A DNA stretch of 64,000 nucleotides. It comes from Silurus meridionalis. Lineage: Eukaryota; Chordata; Actinopteri; Siluriformes; Siluridae. The stretch lies in the NCBI RefSeq assembly GCF_014805685.1, contig NC_060884.1, forward strand, positions 11,628,856 through 11,692,855, given 5' to 3'. Shown in pieces: positions 12,726 through 26,783 of this stretch. Numbering within the stretch: position 1 is the first letter of the stretch; each line of letters begins with the position of its first letter. The notes under the pieces were generated by a model. It ran no database searches. It was not told the origin of the DNA and worked only from the letters and a program-made list of their open reading frames with translations. A program made the translations under genes and the position numbers.

Positions 12726-15700
12726 ATCAGTAAAATTGATAAAAAATTATATTTATTGTATATGTATAGTAAATTTGTATCTTGTGTTCTGCAATTAAAA
12801 CATTTATAACTTTAATGAATTGCCAGAATATCACTGTATGTGTTCAAATTCCTAGTTAAAAATGTAAATAGTTGGATTATCTTTTATATTAACTTTACTG
12901 TTTTAAAGTTAAGGAGGTCCTTAACTTCGTAACACGTGTGTATCTAAATGTTAAAAAGCATTAGGGCAACCTCAATGTGCTGCACTCTTGTAATGTTTAC
13001 CATCATCATGTTCTTGGGATGTTAAAATAGTTAGAAGTTCTACAGGGTCTTCTGGTAACACTTGAACTAGAATTACACGGTTGAATCATATGCCACTGCT
13101 TTTACTAGTGAGGGATATTTTTCTGTGGTTGTCCTGTTCAAACTGTTATGGTGTATGCTGTAATGAGTAAGACTGAGCATGACTGTTGATAAACTGCACA
13201 AACTCTTATTTGTCAAAACACCACATGGCTGCATTTTGTCAAAGCAATCTTAGTCAAGTCATTGGATTTTCAAACATCTAAATGAAAGGTGTTAGCAAGT
13301 AGACCTTTGCTTTTATGTCTGTGCTTACTATGTTTGAGATTTGCACCCTCATTATCATATCAAGGTTTTGAGGTGTGTAATATTGTATGTCACGACCGAA
13401 TTCTGAATGAATACAAGTCTGCCAAGTCGGCTGAGCTTGAAGTCCAGGCTGCAGTCATGAACACACTGAAACCAACTGTGGCATGTTGGCATGCAATGTA
13501 ATTTTATCCATGTGAATGTCTTTCTCAGAAGATTTATGCTGATAAGCACCAATGATACGCCGATGTCTTGGCAAACACTAAGCTCACGTACATCCGAGGA
13601 GCGTGATGACTGATCATTAACAAATTGTATTATTAATCTGTCGCTGTTATTGGCGTGCCATGTGTATTTTTGCACTAATAAGATTCTTTCCCCAACTTTT
13701 ACTGTGCTATTTGGGTAACAGCCCAATCAGAGACTGAATAGCAGTCTTGTTTAGCCTTTTTATAGGCCCCTTCCTGTCCTAAATCCATTAATACTGTATC
13801 AGAATGTGGCATAAGAGGCGCGCACACAAACACGCACTCAAACACGCACTCAGCTCCAGCCGTTTTTTTACGAGTTCAGGAAAGTTGTATCATCAATTCT
13901 AATGGGAAGAGCAGAAACTAAATTTGTGATTGGTGATATCCCAACATTATGCGCTTAGAATACTGCTAGCTTAGAAACTGAATACTTGTATGGTATTTTT
14001 GACTTGGATTTGTTTGTTTATAGCATGTGATCCTCACCAGTGGCAATGCTGCTGCAACCCCCCCGTGTGCTGAAACATGGGGTTTTAATTAAGACCTAGT
14101 CCATACACAGGAGGATTTTTAAAATGCCCACATTCATGCTTGCCTGGAGCCTAGCGAAGCCTAACTTCTCTCAGAGACCCCAAACAGAGACGCTCTTGTG
14201 AGGCCCGGGGTGGAACTGCTTCAGCTCTCACGGGAAAAAAAAAAAAAAAAGTGAGAAATGCCTCACACAACCTGTTAAGTATGTTGAGTGTGTGAATACT
14301 TTCTGGCAACAGGAGAGTCTTTCTGACAACGTAAAATTACAAATCACCTTCAGTCTGTAACTAAGCTTGGATCGCAGCTTTAAAAAATGTGGATGAGAGC
14401 AGTGAGGTGGGTCGTTGTTCTGCCTGGGTTTAATCGGATGCCTTTTCACCTCATCACCATCGTCCAGAGACTCTAAGTAGACATCCTGCTTTTGAATCAC
14501 ACCATGTATCATCGCCAAGGAGTAGGAGTTAATCCTCCCTCTCTCTAGTTCCCTAATGTTATTTCCATTGGCTCTGGCAACGCTATCTGCAACTTAACAC
14601 TAAATCCTCACGCCGATCGAATGCATAAGTCACTCTAATGGCTGTATTTTGCTTTTTTCAAATCTGAAATTATCACCAGCAAGAGCATACAAGCAGACTT
14701 GCGGTGGCTAAAAGAAAAGGACTCTAGGTAAAAGGAAGAAAGAGGCATGGTCCAGCTGTATTCGCAGCTGCAACTTGGGCTCACAGCAGACCTGGCCCTT
14801 TTATAGACTTGATTGGTCACATCTGGCATCATTAATCCCATATGGAGGGCCAGGACCTCTTTTTACTACAAAACGCTCCACCATCCGGCAACCTCCAGCC
14901 AGGATACAAGTTGTAACGTGTGAGAATCTACCACTGGTAGAGCAGATATTGATCAGCGTGCTGTGGTATATCTTAACCCTTGGGCTCCTGTTCAAAAGCA
15001 GTAGTTATCTGATCTAGATAGAGATAGTGGCCTCTTTATTTTATTTTTTTTTGCTATTGCTATTATGCTGAACCAGTGTGACCTTCTGATGACACAAAGG
15101 TCCTACCTCTGATTGGCCTTCATTCACTGGCAGGGCGACACCAACCCAAGTGCGAAATGTGATATGTCACGGACAAAGCTTTTGGCCATAATCCTGGTTC
15201 CACAGAAGAGCAGAGAATGGAATGAGGCATGCTAGTGGACCGTACTGCTGACCCAGGTTTTTTGTAACTGAGAAGGAGAGAGGGAAAAAAGAAAGGTGGG
15301 CTTTGAAAATGTTTTTCAAGAGAGCTTTTGGAGAACGGACGTTTGGGTGAATTCCATGGCTATGAATCCCCCCCAACCCCTCCCCCTCCCCTAGAGGACC
15401 AGTGTTTCCTGCTTTGCTTCTCTGCTGAAATCAGATTCCAGACCTTGCTTAAGCCTTGCTTTTTTGGCATCAGCTATGCGCAGACACTTACAGAGCATTT
15501 TAGCTCCCACATGCTTCTTTCCCTTTTGCTCTCTTCTGTCTTCTTGATCACCTACTCATTTTTCTTATCGCTTTAAGAGGAAAATTAGTTCACAGCTTGA
15601 TCCTCTGCCTGGTGCGCAAAACCCATAGTGTGAAATGATAAGAAGTGTTGAGGTGTGAGCTCTTAAATTAAATTTAAGGAACACAAAACATGGAGTCTCC

Positions 15701-17419
15701 AGGATTTGTTTTTGGCATTAAATTGATCTCCATTCACATAAATCATAAAAAAGCTATTTAACCAAAAGCAGTGGTGAACTAAAAAAAAAATAAAGAATAC
15801 ATTTAGTTATAATCACCATCTAGCAACTTTTTTCAGTCTGAACAAAGAAATGAAAGAGGAAAAAAGTACTAAGAAAAAAAGAAAAACAACTAAAATATAT
15901 AAAATAACTTGGGATACTGGTGTTTTCATTTGTTTTCATTGTTTAGTTTAGCACATTTTGTATGAACCTACTTGAATACCTTTAAATTGATGCCTCTATT
16001 GATTCAGATAGCTTTTAGTTATATAGTGTATTAGGCAGATTTTATGTGTTTACCTTTTTTTGTGTGTGTGTGCTATCATCCTGTTTTTCTTTACATTCTG
16101 CATTAGATATGTAAGGAAAAAACAACAGCAACAACATGTTGGCGGGATGTGACCCAAGGTGAAAACGGCAATTTACCAAAAATTTCAATTTCCAATTGAA
16201 ATGAATAAATAAAAACATTGTACTAGTAATATGTTATAGTTAATTATATTCAATGACAAGGTTTTTCCTGGTGCCATTTAAAAATAAGCAACTTTAAACA
16301 GTCTCACCAGTATCTTTTTCCCCCTTTCTTTCTTTGTTTCTTTCCTCTTAAATAAAATTTCTCAAATCGATTTATTATTACGTTTATGTGACACGTTAAC
16401 CATTCGATTTTGTAAATTTTTTTACAAATGTGTTTTTACAAATTGCCACAGATCTTGTCAAGAGTCGTGTTTTAGCTTAAAGCTCCTTTGTAATAAGTCT
16501 TTTTAGGCAAAATGTTCGACCGCCAGTGTTCCACTTCTCCAATCTCACTTTTCCAATCTCTCCGTTTTTTCTGTCTGCATTATTCAATTAACGAGAAAAA
16601 AGACCAAGCAGGAAAAGAAAAGAAAAAAGCTAGCCTGGTTATTAGTGACTGAAATGCTGTAAGCTTTTAAAATGTACTTTATTACCTGATGAAAGAAAAA
16701 TACAAATATTAGGTTTTTGCTTGAATAAATAAATGACATATATTACACCTGAAATCTAACTGTAAAAGTAGTCAGGGCTATACCTTAGAACAAGCGCCAG
16801 CTATGTTTATGTCCTGCTTAGTCTGTTTGTAGTTAGTATTGAAATACCTTTTTCTCCCTCCGCTTGGCTGAGTGGCGAAATGGCCGTGTTTACATTTGAA
16901 GAGTTGTAAAAGGTGCACTGTCTCATTTGGCCAGTTAGTGAATTGGACACTGAGTGTGTCTTATTTACACTGACTGAAATGATGTGTGTGGTTTTCAAGG
17001 GGAGCAGAGATTGAACCTGACAGACTTGGCTCATCAGCAAAGACAAACAATGCCATTTTTTGAATGACTGTGATGTCTGTTTGGCTGTTTGGTCAGTGTT
17101 TAAGCATTTATAGAGCCCAGCACAACAGAAAACATTCAATCAAAAAAATAAATAAAAAATTGTAATCTGTGGATCTTTGCACTTCCTCCATCTCCTCGTA
17201 TTACTCACGTACCTACAGCAGCGCTTAAATGAACTCCATATGACTATCTGTCACGGGTGCACGTTAGTGACTCGGGGAAAAAAAAGAAACGCACCCTGGA
17301 GTTTGGCTTGTTCTTTCATACTACTCATGCAATGTTTTCCATTGTTTTGTTTCTCTCTCTTTCTCTCTCTGTCTCTCTCTCTCTCTCGTCCTTGCTTTAA
17401 GCCAAGGGAGGTCCTGGAG

Positions 17420-17800
17420 TGAGGGAGGGGATAAGCGGGTGGTCTGGGGGTCGAGCGTTTGCATCACATTATCTGTTTAGCCCTGCAGTTGAATTATCAC
17501 ACAATTGCAACTGTTTATAAATAGACAGGGCATGCAAAGCAGCTCGATTAGTGCACCACTTTTCCATACACAGAGCCGTCAGACAGCCTACTGCCTCGAG
17601 GGGAAAAGAGAGACGGAGACGGAGACATCTTTAGACAAGTGGAAAAACAGAAATAAATCTTAGCGTGGAGTACGCCCCGTTTCACAGCCTCTAATGTCTG
17701 GGGATGCGATCATTAATAACAGTGGTTGTTAGCGCTCATGCTTCATTCTGTGAAACTCTGTCCTGACTGCTTATTTGGGGGCGAGGTCAATCGGTACAGG
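17420..17800. promoter_or_regulatory. Possible conserved non-coding element
   Basis: This is a repeat-free stretch of balanced composition. It contains TTATAAATAG (about 17514-17523), a full match to the MEF2 consensus, plus ATTAATAA (about 17713) and several AATTA-type motifs. No conservation data are at hand; the call rests on texture alone. Confidence 0.25.
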
Positions 17801-18160
17801 ACGAATGTACAAACATGCAAACACTTAGGAAGAGCAGTGCTCGTCTCCGGAGCACTGACCAAATTGAAAGCCTTCGTCCTGACATTCACTAGCAATTAAA
17901 ATCTCCCCTTTGTGGCTGTGCAGGAACAGCTGCATTGACTCCACGGAGTCTGTTACGGCCAGACTAGAGCCAAGGCTTCCTTTACGCTCCAAAACACACA
18001 CGTAGAGACCCACAAAGACACTCACACTTGCTACATCACTCATACTGCATACTTATCTGGCCTGTATAATAAAGGACAATTATAGAAGAGACTACAGTAA
18101 ACTGACAACAGATCAGGAAATGGATAATGGCTACTAACGAAACACTTTGATCTTTGATGT

Positions 18161-18162
<2 letters not shown>

Positions 18163-18201
<39 letters not shown>
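18163..18201. repeat. (GA)n microsatellite
   Basis: About 19 AG units without interruption. Confidence 0.97.
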
Positions 18202-18205
<4 letters not shown>

Positions 18206-18993
18206 CGATTCCACAGCATGAGTGCAGGTTTTTTCCTCTTTGTGTATTTTTCTCCAGACTTATCTAAAACTAGTCTGCATGTAACAGAGCATTTTTTTAT
18301 CACACTGCGGAAAAGATTATGTTTCCAGACAGAAGTTTGCCTGCAAATATGGCGAAAAAAGTATTCATTAAGGTCACAAGAGTACTTTTTCAGTTTTCCT
18401 TGGCTTCAGTAACTCAAAAGCTGCTTTGGAGTCCAGGCCACTTTGTTTTAACGTCTGGTTCAGCGTGTGATGTTTTCCGGGTTGCTGGTTCGACTCTGCC
18501 GTGCTTTTGGCTCACCAGTATCTCTTGCGGCCTACTGGCTAAGCGATGATAATGTTTCTCTTGATGGTTGGGCACATCGCTTGCACTGATCAAGGCTAAA
18601 TTTAAACCTGTGGACAGACGAGGCGTGCCAGAGAGCCATGTCCTCAGTCCACTTACCGTTCCCTAATGCATCGCAGCAGTATAAACTGAACTCTCGCCTG
18701 AACTCTGGCATTTTTCAGTATCCAGTACGAGTATACGAACAGGACTAACTTTTATTCACAAAAGAATAAAAGGGAGTAGCTATTGTGTCTGAAGGTGTTG
18801 GGTCTACATTGTGGATCCATGTGGATAAGATCTGGAGTTAGAAGAGAAAAGAAAGTGAACAAGGGACTAATGATATGAAGCAATTAGCACGACCAAGGTT
18901 ACAGGATACCAAACAGTGGGTACAAGTTTTGATTTATTGGTAATCGAAGACCTTACTTTGAGAGATACTGAGAGGAAATGGGAGAATTTAAAG

Positions 18994-18998
<5 letters not shown>

Positions 18999-19042
<44 letters not shown>
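18999..19042. repeat. (TA)n microsatellite
   Basis: About 22 TA units. Confidence 0.97.
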
Positions 19043-19045
<3 letters not shown>

Positions 19046-19688
19046 ATTACCCTCCGTTAAGTGCACTTTAAGACAAACTGAGTAACTTCTCAGCTTTCTA
19101 GGTACTGGAAGCTGGGTTAAATCAGTGGAAACAAGATTTCATTAAACCCCGCAGAAAGTGGTAAAAGCTTCAAACAACGCTGCTGTGTTGAAGTGTACAG
19201 AATGCCTGATGGGATAAAACCTGCAGTCCATAATATTCAGAAACATGCAAGCAATCCTATATGCACACACACATGCGTCTCTGTAGAGTGGCGAAACCAG
19301 CCTCTGTGAAAGCCTCATTCATTAAACACAACCAACCAGCTCACCAAATAAGGCCAGTGCTGCACCCTTACCACTCAATACAGACTGGCGGACTGTAAAG
19401 TAGCAGCATGTCTGCAGCAATAGCCTGAGAAACCTGTCCTTAACATTGTAAAAAAACGCTTTACACCCAGTTAATAGGGTCCCAAAAAAATGTCTGACAA
19501 TCCATCCGATTGGAAAGCATTACACTAGACATTCACAGGTCATTACATTTAAAATTATTTAATTTGTTATATGATTTTGGTTTGTGTCCATGTATTTAAT
19601 TTCTACCATATCCTTTTTTTCCTGTGCTATTTTTTAGATATTATAAGGATGGGTGGATCTATGGATAGTAATTGACATATATAGATAT

Positions 19689-19916
19689 ACACTGTTTCTG
19701 AAGGTTTTGGGTCACCTGGTTATATGGGATTACATTCCACATTTAGTCCCAATTTACTCTTAGAATTTCCTTCACTCTTCTGGGAAGCTGTTCCACTAGA
19801 TTTTGGAGTGAGCTTATGGATATTTGTGTTTATCAGCCACAAGGGTATTACGAAAGGCAGGTACTGGTGTAGGTAAGGAGGCCTGGGGTGCAGTCAGCAT
19901 TCCAATTCATCCCACA
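19689..19916. mobile_element. Truncated copy of an ACACTATAT-type TIR element
   Basis: It begins ACACTGTTTCTGAAGG and TTTTGGGTCACCTGG and continues with GGGAAGCTGTTCCACTAGA and CAGTCAGCATTCCAATTCAT. It parallels the fuller copy at 42109-42526 over about 225 bases and then stops. The right half and right terminal repeat are absent. Confidence 0.8.
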
Positions 19917-20099
19917 TATAGCAGTAAAGGTCCGGTAATCAAAACGTTTGGAAAAAATAGTGTATAGTAACAAAAATGGCGAGGTTTTGACTTTCTCCTT
20001 TTCATGGTTCCTTTTCAAGGGGAATTGTACATGTACTGTACTGTACACGCCACAGAAATAGTGAATTACTTATCATAAATTTATTATTTACTACTTTAA

Positions 20100-20244
20100 A
20101 TGAATAATACAATAATAAAATTGTTTTTTTTTTTAGTTTTTCCGTAATTTATTAGTACAAACTACCCGATTTTTCGCAAGTTACTCTTAGTCCGGTTCCA
20201 AATGAGAAGTCGTGAAGTATCGAGGTCGCGAGTATCGAGGTTCC

Positions 20245-20248
<4 letters not shown>
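20100..20248. mobile_element. Right end of a CAGTGGAACCTCG-type TIR element (partial)
   Basis: The interval ends GAGTATCGAGGTTCCACT, a diverged version of the terminus seen complete at 37621-37644. The left terminus was not found. A (TG)n tract (20249-20277) abuts the end. Confidence 0.45.

Positions 20249-20277
<29 letters not shown>
20249..20277. repeat. (TG)n microsatellite
   Basis: About 14 units, directly after a transposon end. Confidence 0.95.
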
Positions 20278-20865
20278 TGAGCGTTACTGTACAATCATGA
20301 CGTTATTCTTTCTCTTTTCTTTTTACAGGTAAGATTTGAAACTCCTCATCCGTAGAGTACTTGATCTTCTGTGTAAGTAGTTTTAAGGTTTGTGTTGATA
20401 GCAACAATAATATTGTTTTGACATAGGCTTGTGCAATCTTCATCCACAAAAATGTATGTTTGTGTGTGTGGTTAACAAAGAACACACACTATCCACTCTA
20501 CTGTAATCCTGCTGTCAGTCAAACAAAGCTGGTGATTGCAAGCATGAGTCGAATTTATCTCCTCTTTCTCGATCCACCTAACTGTCACAAACATCTGTGA
20601 TCAGCCCCCACCATCCCCTTCAGCTGCTATTGGCTCAGCTGCAATGGATACTTAACCTTTATTGACTGTGCTGTTTGCATAGCTAAACTGTGACTATACT
20701 AGAGTGCCGGGAATTACTTTCTCAGTGAGAGCATCAAGGTGAGAACATCTGACAAACACTTAAATCTCATGATTATATAGTGTAGAGCATTTTTTATATA
20801 TATTTTTTAGATTAAACTCTGGGTACTGCTGCAGAGCTTACACTACCTATAGATGTTGATTTATA

Positions 20866-21060
20866 GAAGTGGCATGGTGGTCTCGTGTGTAGTATTGCTG
20901 CTTCACAGCTTCAGGGTCCTCGGTTTGATTCTGAACTCAGGTTACTTTGTGTAGTTTCACATGTTCTTCACATGCCCCCTCGCCTGTCACCAACATGCTA
21001 GTATGTGTACTCCAGAATGCCCTTAGTATCCGGATCAAAAGTGACCCAGACTAAGCAGAG
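20866..21060 (+). mobile_element. SINE-like dispersed fish repeat
   Basis: The sequence opens GGCATGGTGGTCTCGTGTG and continues with GGTTTGATTCTGAACTC and CACATGTTCTTCACATG. This order recalls the widespread fish repeat with a tRNA-like head (GGCA.GGTGG.TTAGTGG, B box GGTTCGAATCC) and body TTTGCATGTTCTCC. It is diverged, so boundaries are approximate. Confidence 0.55.
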
Positions 21061-24000
21061 ACCTAAAAACCTTTTGCATCTAGTTCGCTTTTGATTTTTC
21101 ATTTTTTATTACATTCCCACATCTATGCACTCTACTTCAAGAGGATCCCCAAGCATTTAAGGCTGTTGTGTGTCTTCATAAAAAAGAGACTACAGTCTGA
21201 CAATGTAGACAGGAGAAGATGCACACACCATCTATCAACCACTTAGCAGTAAATAGAACGAGTGTTACAGTGTCTAGGCCTAGTGAAGGCAACATGTCAA
21301 GCTTGGCACGATAAAGTAGTAAGACGGCGTCATTGTATTTTGTGCTGCGTAGGCTGAAGGATCAAGGTAGTGGAAATAAAGTGTTGGCTGTGTCTGTTTG
21401 GTCACTCAGTGTGTTTTTGTAAAAAAAACACTTAACTTTAAAAGGAGAGGCCATCCTCTGCCCTCTATTTGCTCAATCACACACACATGCTCACAATGCC
21501 AGGTTTGCATAATCTTTCCCAGACAGGACCTGGGAGGACATGCTTGGCTAGAAATGAGAGACAGAGAAAAGGGTCAGAGCAGGAGTAGGGAAAACAAAAA
21601 CTCAAAACCCACACCCTGGAGAATAGGAGGGAGTAGGTGGAGCATATTAACTCTTTCCAAATGCTATCGGAATGCTATTCTGCAGTGCGCAAATCTTCCC
21701 TGCATGAGAAGTTGTCTTTCGTATCGTGGGTGTTCTACAAGCAGCCTATTGCTATCGTTTTGAGTTGGTTGTACAGTACATCACTGAGCAATAGCAATAT
21801 TCACATCATTTGCTGAGAAACGACACCAGCCTTTAACTGCTCCGGCGAGACCATAGCCTATTATATTCAGACTCTGGATTTAGAAGTGCCATTGGCATGT
21901 TTATTAGAGCTATAACACCACAGCCCATGTGTCCAGAAACACTGCGTAAAACCTCCCATTCCACTGTTTCATTTCCAAACCTCGGTGCACCTCGCCCAGA
22001 CCACACAAATGGTCCTGGGACTGCTACTGCTGATTCTTTCTTTCCACTCTCCAATTCACTTCATATAGCAAGTTGTTTCTTACATCAGCGAAGCCAATTA
22101 GAACTATCAACCCAGATCTTTTTCAAAATGACATTTTGCACTATTTATAAAACGTTAGCAATTAGGAGCGCTCAACTAAACATTCGGAGATTAGCCCGCA
22201 TTCTGCAGGTCAGCACTGTGACGCACACTAAGCGCAAGAAAAACGGCATTCACCACGTTTCGCCCGATCTAATTGTGTTTATGGGAGTTGGGCCGACCTG
22301 TGGTGAAGTGAATTCTGGGGAAAATGGAGGGAATAAAGAGCAAAGTGCTAGCAAACCAGAGAAGCTCTGGAGGCAATTTTACTAATGCAGGAACATCTGG
22401 GCTTGCTTGTTTTCAGGCCAGTGGATGATGGGCAATGCCATGGTTAGTGCTTACTTCAGGATCTAGTTCATTCTCCATGCCTGTTCAGTTGTCTTTATAT
22501 GGTATCTTAATTTGGATGAGCAAAAGGTCTGCCAAGCTCTATTTGCCAATAAAGTGAGTATAGAAGGAAGGACTCATGCAGCACTGTGGCAAACAAGATG
22601 ACAAATCAGAACACAGTTGCTTGGAACTTAATAGCCTTAATGCATGGCAACCCAGAAAGGGCAATGTATATGTAAGCAATCCGGAAGAGTTGTTTAATAA
22701 TAGCAATCCAATAGGGGATAAATAATAAATAACTCCCTCTGGCCTTTTCTGTCCTGGTGATTTAGCCTGAACTCACTCACTCTTTCACTCTCAGTCTCTC
22801 TATCTCCCCTTTTTGCTTTCCTTCGCTGAGATTTTTTCTTTTTTTTTTTTTTTTTTACTTTTTCACTTATTTTTTCCTCCGTGTTTTTTTTTTTTTTTTT
22901 TTAACCAATTTGATGTTGGAAAGTTTCTAAAGATCAGTGTGGTCAAACGGTCAAGCCAAGCGTATTTCTTTTAGCCCGGCTATATTTTTAACTGCTTTTA
23001 CACATATCTGGTCTTTTGCTTGCATCCTCATTTGGTTTTAGCCCCGACTGACAGTATGCAGAGGTTTCCTGGTTTTGTTGCTTTTATTTATTTATTTATA
23101 TTATTTTATTGGCTCTCTAGACAGACTAGCACTTTTGATTTCCATGAATCAGATGTCCAAAACCTCCATGAAGCTCTATTTTTGGGTTAAAGACAGTAAT
23201 TTAGCGTGGAGTGATGAAGTATATGAACTGGAAGCTGACAGACTACATGGAAAATGCAGTAACCTCAAAGAAAGGGCAGCGAAATGGAACAAGACGACTG
23301 CTTTTGTTGCGGTTGTATTCTCTATTTCTGTGTGTGTGTGTGTGCGTGCATGCGCTGGTGGGAGATTAGGGAGAAGTCATGGGTGAGAGAATGTGATATT
23401 GAGATACCATCAGGGATTTGGTGTAATCACAGCAGTAGTGACTTTTGCATTTATATTGGGTTTTTTTTTTTCTAATAATAATAAAATCTCAAATGCATTA
23501 GAGTATAAAAAAACACAGCTTGGTTTTGGATGAAGATCTATACCCTTAATAAAGACCAGCAATGTCAGCAGCAGCCTCAATGGCCTGTTGTTAGCACAGT
23601 GTTGGACGAATTGGTCAAAATCTTTCCCTCCTATAGCCAAAACAAGCAGCAGAGAGCTGAAATTGCTGCGCACACCATGAGTCTGTTCAGTCTGTTGAGC
23701 AGACCTGGTAGGGTGCTTGAGGCCATTTAGCTTGGCTGGGCAGTACAGCATTTACATTTCTAATCAAGTGGGCTCTGGTTATGGACTCGGGCTGCTTTGT
23801 TGAAAGGGGACTCAATGAGCCTCTGAGGCTCTCACGGCGTCTTTGATGTTGCAACCTTTAGCCTGTGCCAAGTCTGAGAAGTAAAGTCTTAGTCTCCCTT
23901 GCTGCCCATGGTATACAAGGTGTATACATGCGATTTCACTGCCATACTGTCTTTTATTCAATGTCTTCATTCAATGTTTCTTTTTTCACTGAAACACACA

Positions 24001-26329
24001 CATTCTGTGAAACGAGAATCTTGCACAAGTAAGAGGCAAGGACGACCCGTCTCTCTACACCACAATTTGCTGAAACTCAGTAAGTAAACAAATATGACAT
24101 TTCATATTTGCCTTCAAATGAGTGAGCGAGACAGCAAAATTAGGCGTAAGGACTTGCTAAAGCCAGGTTTGACCCCTGATACTAAGGCTGTAGCTCGGCC
24201 CCTGCGGACCTTGTGCTGTGGGGGATTTCTTTTTATTCCACCCTGCTGAGCCGTCTTCAAAGGCAATACAGGCTCCATTGCACACATCCCTTGTTTTCAT
24301 TAGCCTAGAGATTAGCGTTAATCTGTACCAGCGCACCTTATGTTCAACTGCCCCCTCGTCTCTGAACCAAGTCTCTCCAGCCTCTTGAGCAGCGGTAGGC
24401 TGCAGTCCAGCAGTAAACCTGATCTGTTAATTTGTTAATTGGGCACAGACAGGCAGGGTAGGTGAAGTTGTGTTTTGCGCACTTATAATGCGTTAATCGG
24501 GACAGTTCTTCGACATAACATTAGCCTGTAGAGATTTGCTTGAACATAAAAAATATGGGAACTTGGTGGCAAGTGCATATATGCTTTATAAGCATGTTTG
24601 CTCTTTTCCTGTAATGTTTGCTTAGACATCTTCGAGCCTGTATTTACCAAAAGTAAATCTTTACACAGTGAACAGCGGCGTAGGCATGTGCACTGTCAAT
24701 TGCTACTGGTGATTACAGATTGCTATTCTTTCCTCAAGCATTTTCTTATACAAGATGACTGTCAAATTATAGTAGTAACCTTTCATTCTGTTGCTGGAGC
24801 GGTCGCTTTTAAGCATGTGGAAGTTGAGTGTGAAGCATGCCATTTTAACCCTGCAGCCTGTTTCACAAGTGTCGTATATCATTAACTGCCACGGCTGTGT
24901 GAAATGGTTAACATCAGAGGCTTCACTGCTGCGCATAACTGTTATATGGTGTTAAATAATAACCTCAAGTCCAAGTTGAATAGTAGACTGCATTAGACAG
25001 AGTGTCTTAAACGACGTTGGTTTTGGATGTATAGTAGGCGCTCTACAGATTGTTTTCAGATCACATTGAACTGTCTGGGAAGAGCATGGTGGAACTAATG
25101 AAGTATGAGGGACCTTTATTGTATTGTGTTGTCATTTAGTTGGGCTTAATCCAAACATATAGCATCTGAGGACACTTTTTGGCTAAACTTGTGGTTTGAA
25201 ATGCATGTTTATGAAAGTTGGGTTCGGATAAGCCGAATCAAGAGACCTTCAGTGAGAACACACACTTGCGTTGACACAAACATGCACATGACACAGAGCT
25301 CTGGGATGGAAATCTTCATGGAGGCTGTCATTTGTGGCAGAAGGCCTCTTTGTGCAAGTGGATAAGAAGCTTGTTTACTTTTGGGTCACTAGCCTCTGTC
25401 TGCTAAGCCACAAACGCATCCTAGCATGGGCTCAGCCTTATGCCACACACACATTATTGTGGCAGCACTGCTTTGACAAACATTAAGAAACCTCAACAAC
25501 AGCTCAAAAAGCGCTCAATCTTCTAGTGACACATGCCAAGTCTGCATTGTTAATTTTTTACAGGCCCACAGACACACTTGGTGGTCACTTTGGTAGGTAC
25601 ACATACACTGGAAGGGCTATCTGCCATGGTCTACCACAAAAACCCCGCCACCACTGGAGTGATTTGGCGCATCATTTACCTCAATAGTTTTCGTGTACTT
25701 CTAGTCTAGTGTCTTAGACCATGGGCATACTCTTTTCACTGTTTTCAGGCAGAAGCTCAAACCAAACTCTAAAAGTGTTTGTGTTTTGCCTTATTTTGTC
25801 TGCTCTGCACAATTTCCATTCTGGTACAAGTCTCTGAAATCAGCACCACCATTGGCTATATATTTTTGGTCAGTAAATTGTTTTTGAACCCAGAATTGAT
25901 CTTTAGGTGTAAAAATGTCAGTAAACCATCCCAAAGATGAAAAAAAAAAAAAAAAAAAAAAAACACCACCACCCACACTAATAGACAAGTGTCATGCCAG
26001 GGACTTCTATTTGAACATTAGGGCAGTGGTTGTCTCTTTCTATTGTTCGGTTGGGTTAAGGCAAAAAAACACTGTATGTAGCCACAGATGGACTACAGTC
26101 AGCATAACATGCACCTACACAGGATAGGTTTACCTGATGAAATGTTTGATCGTTGTAGCTAGGAGGTAGGTGTGTTGAAAATGGTGGCCACCGAATGCAT
26201 AAACACACTCAGATTCTCAGAGCTCCAGACAAAGCCGAGTGGTTGTTGTACTGCTGGAAGGGCAGAGTGTTTATGTAAACTGGGTGGCCGGGTGTTGAGC
26301 AATCGGCTCATGAAACACACGCATGCAAT

Positions 26330-26382
26330 GAGAGAGAGAGAGAGAGAGAGAGAGAGTGAGAGAGAGTAAGAGAGAGAGAGGA
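26330..26382. repeat. Imperfect (GA)n microsatellite
   Basis: AG units interrupted by GTGAG and GTAAG. Confidence 0.95.
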
Positions 26383-26726
26383 GCGTTTTAATTCCATTTG
26401 GATTGTTGCTTATATGTTGTGCTCAGCAGAGCCCAAGAGTTTTCGTTCTGTTTAGTAGACACAAGTGAACTTTTTTTAACCTTTACACGTTAATCCCTTC
26501 TCTTCCCATGTCTCTTCTCTCACAAACCCAAATTTTCTGTCCCTCTGTTACATTTCAACAGTGAACTCCTTGGCGACATATAGGTTAGAGGGTGGGTTTG
26601 AAAGCTAAGCATTATTTGTTTATGGTTTGTCAGCAGTGGACCATATAATCTGTGACGCAGTGCCTTAACTCAAGCTCAGTGTCATTCGACTCCCTGAACT
26701 TTTTATGGTACAATCCATTCATGCCT

Positions 26727-26728
<2 letters not shown>

Positions 26729-26783
<55 letters not shown>
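26729..26783. repeat. (TA)n microsatellite
   Basis: About 21 TA units, then two GTATATAT variants. Confidence 0.95.

Larger units (their letters stand above)
12726..19688. other. Non-coding stretch without a recognised gene
   Basis: No supported gene. It contains (CT)n at 17351-17388, (GA)n at 18163-18201, (TA)n at 18999-19042 and a poly-A run near 14235-14250. The part 17420-17800 is free of obvious repeats and has mixed composition; see the separate entry. Confidence 0.5.

Noticed and set aside
21897..22385. 162-codon open frame on the + strand
   Set aside because: No recognisable domain, no splice or promoter context and biased low-complexity composition. A chance frame of this size is expected in 64 kb of six-frame reading.
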